Below, piece after piece: positions 11,001 to 21,508 of a DNA stretch of 64,000 bases. The notes under the pieces were generated by a model that had not been told where the DNA came from, ran no database searches, and saw only the letters and a list, made by a program, of their open reading frames with translations. This DNA is from Charina bottae (taxonomy: Eukaryota > Chordata > Lepidosauria > Squamata > Charinaidae), in contig JALMGJ010000002.1 in assembly GCA_023362775.1 (NCBI GenBank), positions 56,638,914 through 56,702,913 of the forward strand, written 5' to 3'. The translations under genes were made by a program, and so were the position numbers. Every line of letters starts with the position of its first letter. Position 1 is the first letter of the stretch.

Positions 11001-11615
11001 ATGTGAAACTTTGAAGATGCACTTCAATTTTAACTAATGAAATGAACTGAAGAATAATGCAACTAATTGAAGAGGAGCTTCTCTTCAAAGTGCCAGATTG
11101 GAACAGCTGCCATTTTGATCCAGATATTAAAGGGAATCTCTGCACGTGTGAACTCTTCCCCTTGCTTGTCTGTTTAATTAAGCAATTAGCTTACTTTTAC
11201 CAGACAAAATTTGGACCACATTTTGAACATCCCTAAGGGAATATGTCTTCCTGTGATCTAAAAACATAATATTTAAATCATTACCTGCGGCAGAAGCTTA
11301 TCTCTTTTTGCTATAAGGCAATTATTTTACATGGGGAAAAAAGGGAGGGAGGGAGGGAAAAAATTGGTTTTAGGGCTATGTAGAGATGCAGATCTGAAGG
11401 GGGAAAAGGTGATTCAGAACAGATATGGACACCAATGTCACACCTGTCAGCACCTCCTTAAAACAAAGAACCTTTTCATGGAATCATGCAGCACTATCAC
11501 ACATGCCCAAGAACAGACACCTAAAACAACTGTCTAAAGGAGTTGCTGGGAGGTGCAATGTCCATGTCCACAGAAGCTCAGAATCATATTCCCTGCTTTG
11601 AACCTGGGTTAGTGC
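11001..11615. other. Non-genic DNA
   Basis: No gene or repeat copy is recognised. Confidence 0.45.
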
Positions 11616-11886
11616 ACCTAGGTCAAGGGTCGGAAATGGGGGGTCGCGAGCCAAATGCGGCTCTTTGGCCCCTTGAGTGTGGCTCTTCCGCAGGCAGGCG
11701 TGGCGGGCGTGGCGGGGCAGGCGCGGCAGTGGGCATGGTGTGCGTTGCTGTGGGCATACCCCTGGCAACCTAGGCCCAGCCTCTCTTTTTCCTCCGGGGA
11801 CGGGCTTCACACAGTCTCACGGGAGTTTGGAAGCCTCCGTCTCCGGCAGCCATCTTGACGACGGGCACTTGCCCATCGCCTTAACC

Positions 11887-13652
11887 CAGGGCTTTCCAAA
11901 CTGTGTGTCGGGGGCCCCCAAGTGTGTCGCGTGACAAGCCGGAAGCGCTGATGAAAATGCCCTCGGCTCTGGCAGGGAGGTGAAAATCGCGTGCGCGCGC
12001 GCTGCCAGGCCACCCGGAGTGGAAATTCTCCGCGCCAATCAGCTGTGCGTCGGGAAGCCCGGCAGCCTGCACGCGCGATTTTTGCCTCCCTGCTGGACCC
12101 GAGGGCATTTTCGGGGACCCCGAAAATGCCCTCGGTTCTGGCAGGGAGGCAAAAACCTCCCTTCCCCTCCCCGCACGCACACGCTGCCCTGGAGTGGGGT
12201 GGAAGTTTTCCCTGCAGAACAGCTGAGCGCTGCTTGCGCGCAGCCTCCCTGCCTAAACTGAGGTGCTGCCCCTTCAAAAGGGCAGGCTCCGGGGACCCCG
12301 AAAATGCCCTCGGTTCTGGCAGGGAGGCAAAAACCTCCCTTCCCCTCCCCGCACGCACACGCTGCCCTGGAGTGGGGTGGAAGTTTTCCCCGCAGAACAG
12401 CTGAGCGCTGCTTGCGCGCAGCCTCCCTGCCTAAACTGAGGTGCTGCCCCTTCGAAAGGGCAGGCTCCGGGGACCCCGAAAATGCCCTCAGTTCTGGCAG
12501 GGAGGCAAAAGCCTCTCTTCCCCTCCCCGCGCGCAGCCTCCCTGCCAGAACCGAGGGCATTTTCGGGGTCCCCGGAGCCTGCCCTTTCGAAGGGGCAGCA
12601 CTGCTGCTGCTGCTGCCGCTGCCCCTTTGAAAGGGCAGGCTCCGGGGACCCCGAAAATGCCCTCGGTTCTGGCAGGGAGGCAAAAGCCTCCCTTCCCCTC
12701 CCCGCACGCACACGCTGCCCTGTAGCGGGGTGGAAGTTCTCCCCGCAGAACAGCTGGCGCAGCTTGCGCGCAGCCTCCCTGCCTAAACTGAGGGCATTTT
12801 CGGGGTCCCCGGAGCCTGCCCTTTTGAAGGGGAAGCACCTCGGTTTAGGCAGGGAGGCTGCGCGCAAGCAGCGCTCAGCTGTTCTGCGGGGAAAACTTCC
12901 ACCCCACTCCAGGGCAGCGTGTGCGTGCGGGGAGGGGAAGGGAGGTTTTTGCCTCCCTGCCAGAACCGAGGGCATTTTCGGGGTCCCCGGAGCCTGCCCT
13001 TTTGAAGGGGCAGCACCTCGGTTTAGGCAGGGAGGCTGCGCGCAAGCAGCGCTCAGCTGTTCTGCGGGGAAAACTTCCACCCCACTACAGGGCAGCGTGT
13101 GCGTGCGGGGAGGGGAAGGGAGGTTTTTGCCTCCCTACCAGAACCGAGGGCATTTTTGGGGTCCCCGGAGCCTGCCCTTTTGAAGGGGCAGCACCTCAGT
13201 TTAGGCAGGGAGGCTGCGCGCAAGCAGCGCTCAGCTGTTCTGCGGGGAAAACTTCCACCCCACTCCAGGGCAGCGTGTGCGTGCGGGGAGGGGAAAGGAG
13301 GTTTTTGCCTCCCTGCCAGAACCGAGGGCATTTTCGGGGTCCCCGGAGCCTGCCCTTTTGAAGGGGCAGCACCTCGGTTTAGGCAGGGAGGCTGCGCGCA
13401 AGCAGCGCTCAGCTGTTCTGCGGGGAAAACTTCCACCCCACTCCAGGGCAGCGTGTGCGTGCGGGGAGGGGAAGGGAGGTTTTTGCCTCCCTGCCAGAAC
13501 CGAGGGCATTTTCGGGGTCCCCGGAGCCTGCCCTTTCGAAGGGGCAGCCGCTGCCGCCGCAGCGACAACCTGGAAGCACCGCAGCCGGTGCTTCCAGTTT
13601 TTGTGGGCTGGCCGTTGGTGTGTCGCCAACGGCAAAAGTTTGGAAAGCCCTG
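11887..13652. mobile_element. Non-autonomous hAT element nested in the outer hAT
   Basis: It begins CAGGGCTTTCCAAACTGTGT and ends AAGTTTGGAAAGCCCTG. The perfect 8-bp duplication CCTTAACC stands at 11879-11886 and 13653-13660. Terminal sequence matches the MITEs at 26467, 34197, 36937, 38346 and 55616. The core is a large array of a 178-bp unit in both orientations. It has no transposase. It inserted after the outer element, whose sequence resumes directly after the right-hand duplication. Confidence 0.88.
12120..13552. repeat. 178-bp repeat array in both orientations
   Basis: The landmark CTCGGTTCTGG recurs at 12131, 12309 and 12487 (period exactly 178). Its complement CCAGAACCGAG recurs, counted from the inner C, at 12961, 13139, 13317 and 13495 (again 178). 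The centre (about 12540-12800) holds truncated units in alternating orientation and a CTG/GCC-rich patch. Units carry GCACGCACACGCTGCCCTG, a CCGCAGAACAGCTG block and GCCCTTT(C/T)GAAGGGGCAG. The outer halves could fold into a hairpin with arms of more than 500 nt. Copies are highly similar, suggesting recent amplification or conversion. Confidence 0.9.
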
Positions 13653-13892
13653 CCTTAACCTCTTCGTTGCTGCTCTGCTTACTCTTTTTCTCCGTGCAAA
13701 AGCAGCACATTTCCACCCCAGAGCCCTAAGTGTGCGCAATTGGCTCCCGCCCGCAAACCCCGCTCTTGCGCTGGATTCCCCACCAGCTTTACTTTGCCTG
13801 GACTGGGAGCGTGAGCGGCTCCGGAAGAGAAGCGACTGGAGCAGTCGAGCCTCTCTTTCCCATCTTTTTCCAAACCTCCCCCGCCCCCTTCC

Positions 13893-14005
13893 ACGCGATT
13901 GGCTCCCGCCCGCAAAACCCGCCCCCTTCCACGCGATTGGCTCCCGCCCGCAAACCCCGCCCCCTTCCACGCGATTGGCCCCTGCCCGCAAACCCCGCCC
14001 CCTGG
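13893..14005. repeat. 38-bp tandem repeat (about 3 units)
   Basis: ACGCGATTGGCTCCCGCCCG starts at 13893, 13931 and 13969, each 38 bp apart, the third with small changes. A partial unit lies upstream at about 13738. Each unit contains an ATTGG (inverted CCAAT). Near-identical units occur in the hAT MITE at 50913-51159. Confidence 0.9.
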
Positions 14006-14269
14006 CTCTCGAGCACTTCAAAATGTGCACGAGCATGTCAAAATGGCTCCCGGCAAAAAAAGTTTGCCGACCCCTGACCTAGGTAGTTTAACACAGCAGA
14101 ACATTCATTCACACCATCAAAACCGTAGTACATTGCTGTACACGTCTATGCAAGCCAGAGGATGATGACAGAAAACTGAGGTTTCCATTTCAGAAAGGTG
14201 AATCAGTTTTTAGCACTAATATCTGTTTTATAACCTTCCCATTCTAATATTTACGTAACAGTTCATGTC

Positions 14270-14723
14270 TGTTGGGGTTTGATAAACCCAGGAATTTACT
14301 GCTAGATATAAATTATACAGAGAGGCTTGATTTCTAGGTAAAAGGTGAAATATTCTGCACAGTCACCCAATTAGCAGCCATTGTTGTAGGAATGATGTGT
14401 CATGTGTGACTCATTCAACAGGTGCTTAGAGTTAGGTTGGGTGTGGTGAATAACGAGAGTGACCTATAATGTGATTGGTCAGGTTCACTATATATGCAGA
14501 GACATTCTCATTTCCCATTATTCCCATTTTACCTCGTGAAAGCTGTATCGTTGATGGTGTATCATTTGTTACTTGTGGAAGTGATCTGTAAATACGTATG
14601 TATATAAAGTAAATAGGATATTTGATATAACTTCTGTTTGGAGTCTATTTACTGCATAGTACGTGGATCACTGGTGCCTAGGAGAGAGGCAGGCCGCTCC
14701 ATCTCCGCGCGCTCCCTCTGACA
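14270..14723 (+). mobile_element. Solo LTR (454 bp)
   Basis: It starts TGTTGGGGTTTG and ends CCCTCTGACA, and is flanked by a perfect 5-bp duplication ATGTC (14265-14269 and 14724-14728). On the + strand there is a GATTGG (CCAAT complement) near 14471, a TATA-like CTATATATG near 14489 and downstream AT-rich sequence, consistent with U3-R-U5 read left to right. No internal region adjoins it. It differs from the other LTRs in the window. Confidence 0.85.
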
Positions 14724-14728
14724 ATGTC

Positions 14729-14989
14729 TCATATTTGACAGGTATTTTGAGCAGGTATCCTGATAAATATTTGGTAGGTAGGTAGGTAGGGTATAGGTAA
14801 AATTGTACTGCCAATTTCTGAAATATATTCTTTCCAGAATCCTTTTAATTTCATTTGCCAATGCAAGAGATGCTTTTCCATATTTGATCTTACTCTCAAT
14901 TTAAATTGTGCAGACAATGCTTCCTCTGTCAGAAACTGAATCAAGTTGGCCAGATTTGATATTTCACTCTGAAATATCAAACAAGATAA
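14729..14989. other. Unassigned DNA with short GGTA tract
   Basis: A GGTAGGTAGGTAGGTAGG tract lies at about 14772-14790. A minus-strand frame (14729-14980) is open but is not recognisable. Confidence 0.4.
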
Positions 14990-16136
14990 ACCAGTTTGCT
15001 TCCGGGTTCAATTCAAGGTGTTGGTGATTACCTTTAAAGCCCTACATGGCATAGGGCCAGGGTACCTGAGGGACCGTCTTGTCCCGATAACATCGGCCCG
15101 CCCCACCCATACATGCAGAGAGGGCATGCTTCGGACCCCCTCTACAAGAGAATTCCATCTAGCGGGGTCCAGGAGGCGTGCCTTCTCCGCGATAGCGCCC
15201 ACCTTATGGAACATCTTGCCCCCAGAGGTGAGACTGGCTCCCTCAATCCTGGCCTTTCGGAAGGCTCTTAATGTCGGAGTTCCTGTGTAAAAAAAAATCG
15301 AATGGCCTTCTTCACTGTATGTTTTCCTATTCCTCCGCTCTGAGCGTTTCCCATAACAAAATGACCGATAACGCAGGTGTTATACCATGTGACACATTGT
15401 TTTGGCTAGTTCCTTCAGGCATCCTGTGAGAACCTTCCCTGGAGGAGAGACAATGTGCAACACTGCCATCTCATGGCAATTTATATTATGTGCAACAGGC
15501 TTTAAGTTTTAACATTACGTTTCTGTAACTCATGACTCCATGTTTTCCTCCAATCAGAAAGCTGAAACAAGTGTATATCTCAGCTGTGAACTATGGGTCT
15601 ATGCTTCTTGACTTCTAGTCTTGTTGCCATGTTCCTATATGTGTGATCTGTTCCTAGCCTATACACGCCTGGCTGTCTGTGTAAGCCATGGCGTTCTTCA
15701 CATCTGCTGATGGAACCAAAGGAACGAAACTCTGCTTATGGTTTGTTGTTTTTCTTTTTGCAATAATGTAACTGTATGCATTTATTGCCTTATGCTACAA
15801 GTAAACAACTTTTAGCCCTAAACGCTGCCCTCTGTTTTGTTTACTCTGCGCCTGAAACCCCATAAGCCAGCAATATCCCACACTTAAGACCTGGCTCTGC
15901 CGCCTGGCCTGGGACGACAGGGGTGGTAGTGCCTCCTGGGGTTGGCTGGCCCCGTAGCACTATGATCTACTCTGCGGTTTCAAATCCATCTTGGACTTTA
16001 TTTGTTATGCTTGGTGTGTTTTTTAGAAATTTTGTATAGTTTTTTAAATTTTTACTTCTTGTAACCCGCCCAGAGTCCCTTGCATGGGAGATGGGCGGGG
16101 GATAAATTTAATAAATAAATAAAATAATAATAATAA
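14990..16136 (+). mobile_element. 5'-truncated CR1 LINE (split by an LTR)
   Basis: From about 14990 the sequence matches the CR1 ORF2 C-terminus ([20 protein letters not shown]). After the LTR insertion (15272-15882) it resumes as GACCTGGCTCTGCCGCCTGG. It then ends in the CR1 tail GTAACCCGCCCAGAGTCCC...GATGGGCGGGGGATAAATTT with AATAAATAAATA and AATAATAATAAT. Removing the LTR and one CTTAA restores continuity with other CR1 copies. Confidence 0.85.
15272..15882 (+). mobile_element. Solo LTR inserted in CR1 (611 bp)
   Basis: It starts TGTCGGAGTTCC and ends ATATCCCACA. A perfect 5-bp duplication CTTAA lies at 15267-15271 and 15883-15887, inside the CR1 copy. Its reverse complement shares blocks with the LTR at 48183 (TAGCATAAGGCAATAA, CATTATTGCAAAAAG, CATAAGCAGAGTT, ATGGCAGTGTTG). 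The 48183 copy has a minus-strand AATAAAG, so this copy is read on the + strand. It must be younger than its CR1 host. Confidence 0.87.
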
Positions 16137-18855
16137 ACTGATTTAATTTTTCAAGTCGAACTCCTGTTGTAGAAAGCAGCTGCTTTCCTTTTTTCCCTCA
16201 TAGATACACCAGAAGGGAAGGGAGCAAGCAAGCAGTCCAACCCCCTGAAATTTGCTAGGCTCCTTCACAGAGCAATAAACTATGGTTCAAACTTGTTCAG
16301 AGCTCAAACTAATTGTTTACCAGTATGAGAGCTTTTCAAGTACTTTCGAAAATGATTTTTTTCTGTTTTTCACACATATTTTCTCTTACATTTTACATAT
16401 GGCAACCTCCATATGTCAGGGTTTTTCAACCTGGGCCACATTAATATGGGTGGACTTCAACTCCCAGAATTCCCCATCATTTCTAAACATAAAGATTTCC
16501 TAGACCTTGGAAGCATTCTTGAACAAGAGGCGTTTTGACCAAAAAAAAAATTGCTAGAGTTGGATTTGTAGAGGAATAAAAGCCATAGCATAACAATCTT
16601 TGCACTTTCCCTCAGAGAGATACATATGTCCTGGACCTTTGTCCTAACAGGAAGTAAAAGCTAAAATGGAATTATCTTTCTTTGACCTTTATGAAGCCAG
16701 ACCAGACCCACATTGGTTTCCTTTTTGAAAACTGTTTCCATAGTTTCCAGATTACAAAGCCTCCATTGTAGAAACTACACTGAAGTCAACACAATTGTGT
16801 TTCTCTTCTATAAAGAAATTACTGGTTATACCCCTCACATTAGTTATAATGTATTAATCAGTTAAAACATGTGCACACAAAATGTTTAGACATAACTGGG
16901 TATTCTACACATCCAATAGTACAATCCAAAAACTCTTACTAACAGGTTAGATAAACCATTACAATAAAACCCTCCATATATTGAAGGTAAATAGCTTTGT
17001 AGCCATTGGGACTCTTCCTTTAATAAATATATTTAGGATTGCAGCCTAAGGGTGCAGATGGCTGCATTAATGTTAATTCCTCCCATCCGTTCGTTTACAA
17101 AAAGTAGGAAATGTACAGAGGATTGCTACCTTGAGATCATACCTTGGAACTGAGTGAGTCCCCCTATCTTAAAAAAAATACTAAACATTCCCTCCCCCCC
17201 ACACACACACACATCTCTTATTCCATTTCTCCACTGTAAACAGGTTTGAAATGGAGAGGAATTTGCACAGCCAGCAACCTACCTGGTCACGATACAAGTT
17301 TTGTGGTTTCCTGTACATGAAAATATTGATCTGATGCAAAATTGATAGCTATATATCAAAAGAAAAAAACTAACCCCCCCCCAACAAAAGCCAGATGAAG
17401 CGTCTACTCTGCACAAGCCACATTCAAAACCCAGACAGGCATATCTCCAAGAAGGAAGCACTCTCCCTCTGGGCTTACCCTAGTCTTGTTTATACACGCC
17501 AGGTTGGCAGCCTCATTCACAATCATTACATGCCAACCTGATATTCAAAAGCAGCAGCTGGAGTCTAGGGCCAACAAGGATCCGATGACCTGGCCTTGGG
17601 GACAAATGCTGACATCTGGAAGGTAGGACAGGTCCCAGCCACTGGTCCCATCATCCCTGTAAGCAGCCTGCTCTCAGCTTCCCACCTTCATCTCACTTTG
17701 ATACCAACCACAGCAACCTTTTCTGACTGTCCCTGCACTCCATAATGCAGCAGTCTGGGGTGCTATACTGTTGTGTATCACCAATCACCTGCACCAACCA
17801 CCACCAATCACCACCTTCCCTGTCTTCCTTCCAATTCCTGGGCCTCAGACATGTGCAGCCCAGAATAGGTCATAAATGACATCATAGTCGGACCACTCCA
17901 TGGTACTCCCCATTTAGCGCAGAACAAAGGTGAAGAGAGTCCAGTGAAAAAATACAGCAGTAGGTGCCCAAATTTAGACACAGAAAGCAACAGGATACAG
18001 TGGCTGTGGGGCTTGGGTAGATAACCTTGACCTGCCCCCGCCCCAGACACCTATAAAGGAATTTAGAGCTGACCTTGGAAAAGTTAAGACAGAGCCATTA
18101 AGGAAAGACTTGTACAAGAAATTACACAGTCCAGAGACTGAAGGAAACATAAGAAACTCATAATATCACTGCCTTGATTTTGTTTAGTATAAGAAGGGAT
18201 AACATTCCTGAAATCCCTGTGCTGTCTATTTCTTGACCTGGCCTATCTCCAGGGCTGACACCACTCCAGCAACCTCCTGTTACACCTGAGGCCACTGTTC
18301 CCCAAAGCATTGCCAAATTATTGGCAAGTCTGTACATCTCAGGCACCAGGTTTGCCTACACATGTACAACAAGACCATCCAACTCATTTTTACCAGATTT
18401 ATTTTTCTACAGTTTATGAAGCTATATTACAAACACCATCAGCTCATATATAGCAAACATGTTAAAAGTTGTTATATTGCTTGGTCATTCCAAATTTTTA
18501 GTTTTCTTGATTTCTGAAGAAAATAATTTGTACAAATATGTATAAGGTTTTTCTTGCTTCACTTTATTTCATCCTAAAAAGATTTTTTTTCTCCATTTCA
18601 TTAAACACCATATGTTGTGGAAGATTATAAGAATTGTTAAATTTCTAAAATCTGCTGGTCATTAAAAATAAAGCTTTTAAACATGGTAAGGGCAAATCAT
18701 TATTACTGTAGAAAGAGGGCAGAAATTTATAAACAAGTTCCAGATATTTGGAATTGCATTCAAGAACAAGAAAAAAAGAAATACACTCATTTAACATTTG
18801 ATTCACAAATCTTTACACTTCCATTAACTCCCAGAATTCCCTTGGAAAAGGGCTA
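16137..18855. other. Non-genic DNA with a MITE fragment
   Basis: Positions 16418-16485 (CAGGGTTTTTCAACCTGGGC, then GTGGACTTCAACTCCCAGAA) are one half of the palindromic MITE seen at 954-1089. The rest, including the more GC-balanced stretch 17480-18350, shows no recognisable gene or repeat. Confidence 0.5.
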
Positions 18856-18857
18856 TA

Positions 18858-19434
18858 CAGGTAAGTCCTCAATTTACAACGGCAATTGGGACTGGAATTT
18901 CCATCACTAAGCGATGCGTTTGTAAACCGTGACCCATCGCTTAGTGATGGCAATCCCTAAAGTCCTGGTTGCTGTTGTTAACCAAATCCCACAGTCGTTA
19001 GGCAAGTTGCAAGTCCCAGGCGGCTCACGAGCAGACCGGTGGGTTGTAAGTAAGTGGCTACTGGGTGGGGGAGGGTGCGCGGGTGGCCAGCGAGGTGCAG
19101 CACAAGTGCAGTGGGGGCAGGGGTAGCTGCTGCCAGTTGGGGGAGGGTGCAAGCAACTTAATGGAGCGACTTGCGACCTTCCCTGCCAGCTTCCCAATTG
19201 ACTTTGCTTGTGGGAAGCCGGGTGGGAAGGTCACAAATGGAGATCACGTGACCACGGGATGCTGCAACAGTTCTAAGTGCGAGCCAGTTGCCAAGCACCC
19301 AGATCGTAATCAAGTGACCAGAGGGATGCTAGGATGGCCAGAACATCAACGACCGGACTTAAGCACCACTTGTTCAGCACTGCTGTAATTTTGAACAGTC
19401 CCTGAAGGAGTAGTCATTAACCGAGGACTACCTG
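18858..19434. mobile_element. Tc1/mariner-type MITE (577 bp)
   Basis: It begins CAGGTAAGTCCTC and ends GAGGACTACCTG, and is flanked by TA dinucleotides (18856-18857, 19435-19436), the target duplication of Tc1/mariner elements. The internal part repeats motifs such as TTAACCAAATC and CACGTGACCACGGGATGC and has no transposase. A related element lies at 35553-36481. Superfamily is inferred from the TA duplication and end sequence. Confidence 0.8.
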
Positions 19435-19436
19435 TA

Positions 19437-20227
19437 GTACTGTATGCAGTTCTGATGCCAAAGTAATATTTTTGGATCTCAGCTAAACCTTAAGAAATGT
19501 AATCAAAATACATAAGGACCAGAAAGTCTGAAAGAGGGGGTCATTTCATACTGATCAAAATGTTGGGCATGACATGTACCTCTTCCGCCTCCATATAATT
19601 AAGATGCTTTCCATGATTTCCAAAGCTAAAATATACTCTGATTCCTTGGGGATCTTATTAGATCTTTGTCAGCATTAGAAAACAGTCTGAGCTGGCAGAA
19701 TTTGAGAGCTGCCTGTAGCTGATCCAAAATCTTATCCCAGTTGGGTTTTCTGCAGTACAAAACCAATTTCAGTAAAGTTACAAAGTAAACAGTACAAACA
19801 AAAGAATTAGAGAAAGTTGGTAGATATGTTTCGGGAAATAAAATGTACCTCTTGTGTATACGTTGAGAAAACAGAATTCTTCTAGTCTTACAAGTTTTTA
19901 GATTAATTTATTTTAACATAAGAACAATTGAATCAGAAATGTCTTTTAAATTTCTAAAATACATCAAACTTCTTTGTACCCCAATGAATATTGTTTGGAA
20001 TACAGCAGTTCAATTATTTCCAAACTCAGGTATGAACATCTGCTTTCTGATAATGTAAACTAAACATTTTGACAAAATATTAAAATAGTAACATTATTTT
20101 TAATAAACAGAATATGGCACTCATTTTATAATGCCTAGTTAATGAATAATTAACTTTCACTGTGGGTAAACAAACAGACATTATGTATTTCACTAAGAGC
20201 ATATTGCAATATTTTACTTATTTGTTA
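19437..20227. other. AT-rich non-genic DNA
   Basis: No gene or repeat copy is recognised. Confidence 0.5.
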
Positions 20228-20320
20228 GACTTCTATCTCTAGGAGCTCGTATCAGCATATATAATACTTCCTCCTCCAATTTTTCTGTGCAACACCCCGT
20301 TTAAGTTGGGCTAAGAGAGA
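20228..20320 (-). mobile_element. Fragment of a tRNA-headed SINE
   Basis: The run AATACTTCCTCCTCCAATTT...AGTTGGGCTAAGAGAGA matches the middle of the minus-strand SINE at 45495-45727 (AATACTCCTTCCTCCTCCTA, GAGTTGGGCTAAGAGAGAGT). It is cut off where the Bov-B copy begins. Confidence 0.6.
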
Positions 20321-20342
20321 CTACGCTAAAGCCTTTGATTGT

Positions 20343-21494
20343 GTGGATCACAACAAACTGTGGCAAATTCTTAAAGAGATGGGAGTACCAGACCACCTTA
20401 CCTGTCTCCTGAGAAACCTGTATGCGGGTCAAGAAGCAACAGTTAGAACCAGACATGGAACAACCGATTGGTTCAAAATTGGGAAAGGAGTACGACAAGG
20501 CTGTATATTATCACCCTGCTTATTTAACTTATATGCAGAGTACATCATGAGAAATGCCGGTTCAAATGCCGATTGGTTCAAAATTGGGAAAGGAGTACGA
20601 CAAGGCTGTATATTATCAACCTGCTTATTTAACTTATATGCAGAGTACATCATGAGAAATGCCGGGCTGGATGAATCACACGCCGGAGTTAAGATTGCCG
20701 GGAGAAATGTCAACAACCTCAGATATGCAGACAATACCACCCTAATGGCAGAAAGTGAAGAGGAACTAAATAGCCTCTTGATGAGGGTGAAAGAGGAGAG
20801 TGCAAAAGCTGGCTTGAAACTCAACATTAAAAAAACTCAGATCATGGCATCTGGTCCCATCACCTCCTGGCAAATAGAAGGGGAAGAAATGGAAGCAGTG
20901 ACAGATTTTATTTTCTTGGGCTCCAAGATCACCGCAGACGGTGACTGCAGCCATGAAATTAAAAGACGCTTCCTCCTTGGGAGGAAAGCTATGGCAAACC
21001 TAGACAGCATATTAAAAATCAGAGACATCACCTTGCCGACAAAGGTCCGTATAATTAAAGCTATGGTTTTCCCAGTAGTAATGTACGGCTGTGAGAGTTG
21101 GACCATAAGGAAGGCTGAGTGCCGAAGAATTGATGCTTTCGAACTGTGGTGCTGGAGAAGACTCTTAAGAGTCCCTTGGACTGCAAGGAGGTCAAATCAG
21201 TCAATCCTAAAGGAAATCAACCCTGACTGCTCATTGGAAGGACAGATGCTGAAGCTGAAGCTCAAATACTTTGGCCACCTAATGCGAAGAGAGGAGTCGC
21301 TGGAAAAGACCCTGATGCTGGGAAAGACTGAAGGCAAAAGGAGAAGGGGATGGCAGAGGATGAGATGGTTAGATAGCATCACCGATGTAATGAACATGAA
21401 TTTGAGTAAACTCTGGGAGACAGTGGAGGACAGGAAGGCCTGGCGTGCTATGGTCCATGAGGTCACGAAGAGTCGGACACGACTAAACGACTGA
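20343..21494 (+). pseudogene. Bov-B reverse transcriptase C-terminal half, 383 codons
   Basis: An endonuclease/reverse-transcriptase ORF would normally start upstream; here only the RT palm, thumb and C-terminal part remain, still open for 383 codons. The GVRQGCILSP motif is at about residues 49-58. The catalytic box is YADN (residues 128-131) instead of YADD, so one metal-binding Asp is lost. Residues 42-76 are duplicated as 77-111 (a 105-bp in-frame tandem duplication), which doubles the RQGCIL(S)PCLFNLY region. The C-terminus carries the conserved ELWCWRRLLRVPW and KLKYFGHLMRR blocks. The frame is intact but the enzyme should be inactive. Confidence 0.9.
20466..20675. repeat. 105-bp tandem duplication inside Bov-B
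   Basis: GATTGGTTCAAAATTGGGAA starts at 20466 and again at 20571. The copies differ at few positions (for example TCACCC versus TCAACC), so the duplication is recent relative to the element. Confidence 0.92.
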
Positions 21495-21508
21495 ACAACA
21501 ACAACAAA

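Larger units (their letters stand above)
11624..14076. mobile_element. Non-autonomous hAT element, 2.45 kb (outer)
   Basis: Ends are CAAGGGTCGGAAATGG and the complement of CAGGGGTCGGCAAACTTTTT. They are flanked by a perfect 8-bp duplication, ACCTAGGT at 11616-11623 and 14077-14084. It is GC-rich and CpG-rich, unlike the surrounding AT-rich DNA, and encodes no transposase. A second hAT (11887-13652) sits inside. The right side holds a 38-bp tandem repeat (13893-14005). Long frames across it on both strands are compositional artefacts. Confidence 0.85.
20321..21508 (+). mobile_element. 5'-truncated Bov-B (RTE clade) LINE
   Basis: The copy begins inside the reverse transcriptase (DYAKAFDCVDHNKLW) and runs to the Bov-B end (HEVTKSRTRLND, then ACAACAACAACA). 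AGAGAGA stands at the left edge and again right after the ACA tail, a probable short target duplication. It landed in an older SINE. Confidence 0.9.

Noticed and set aside
13893..14005. CRISPR-like spaced repeats
   Set aside because: Units are directly tandem with no unique spacers, and the context is a vertebrate transposon.
12039..14082. Several overlapping frames of 220-330 codons on both strands
   Set aside because: They run through the 178-bp repeat array and hAT body, repeat the same peptides in rotating frames, and are bounded by transposon ends. Composition explains them.
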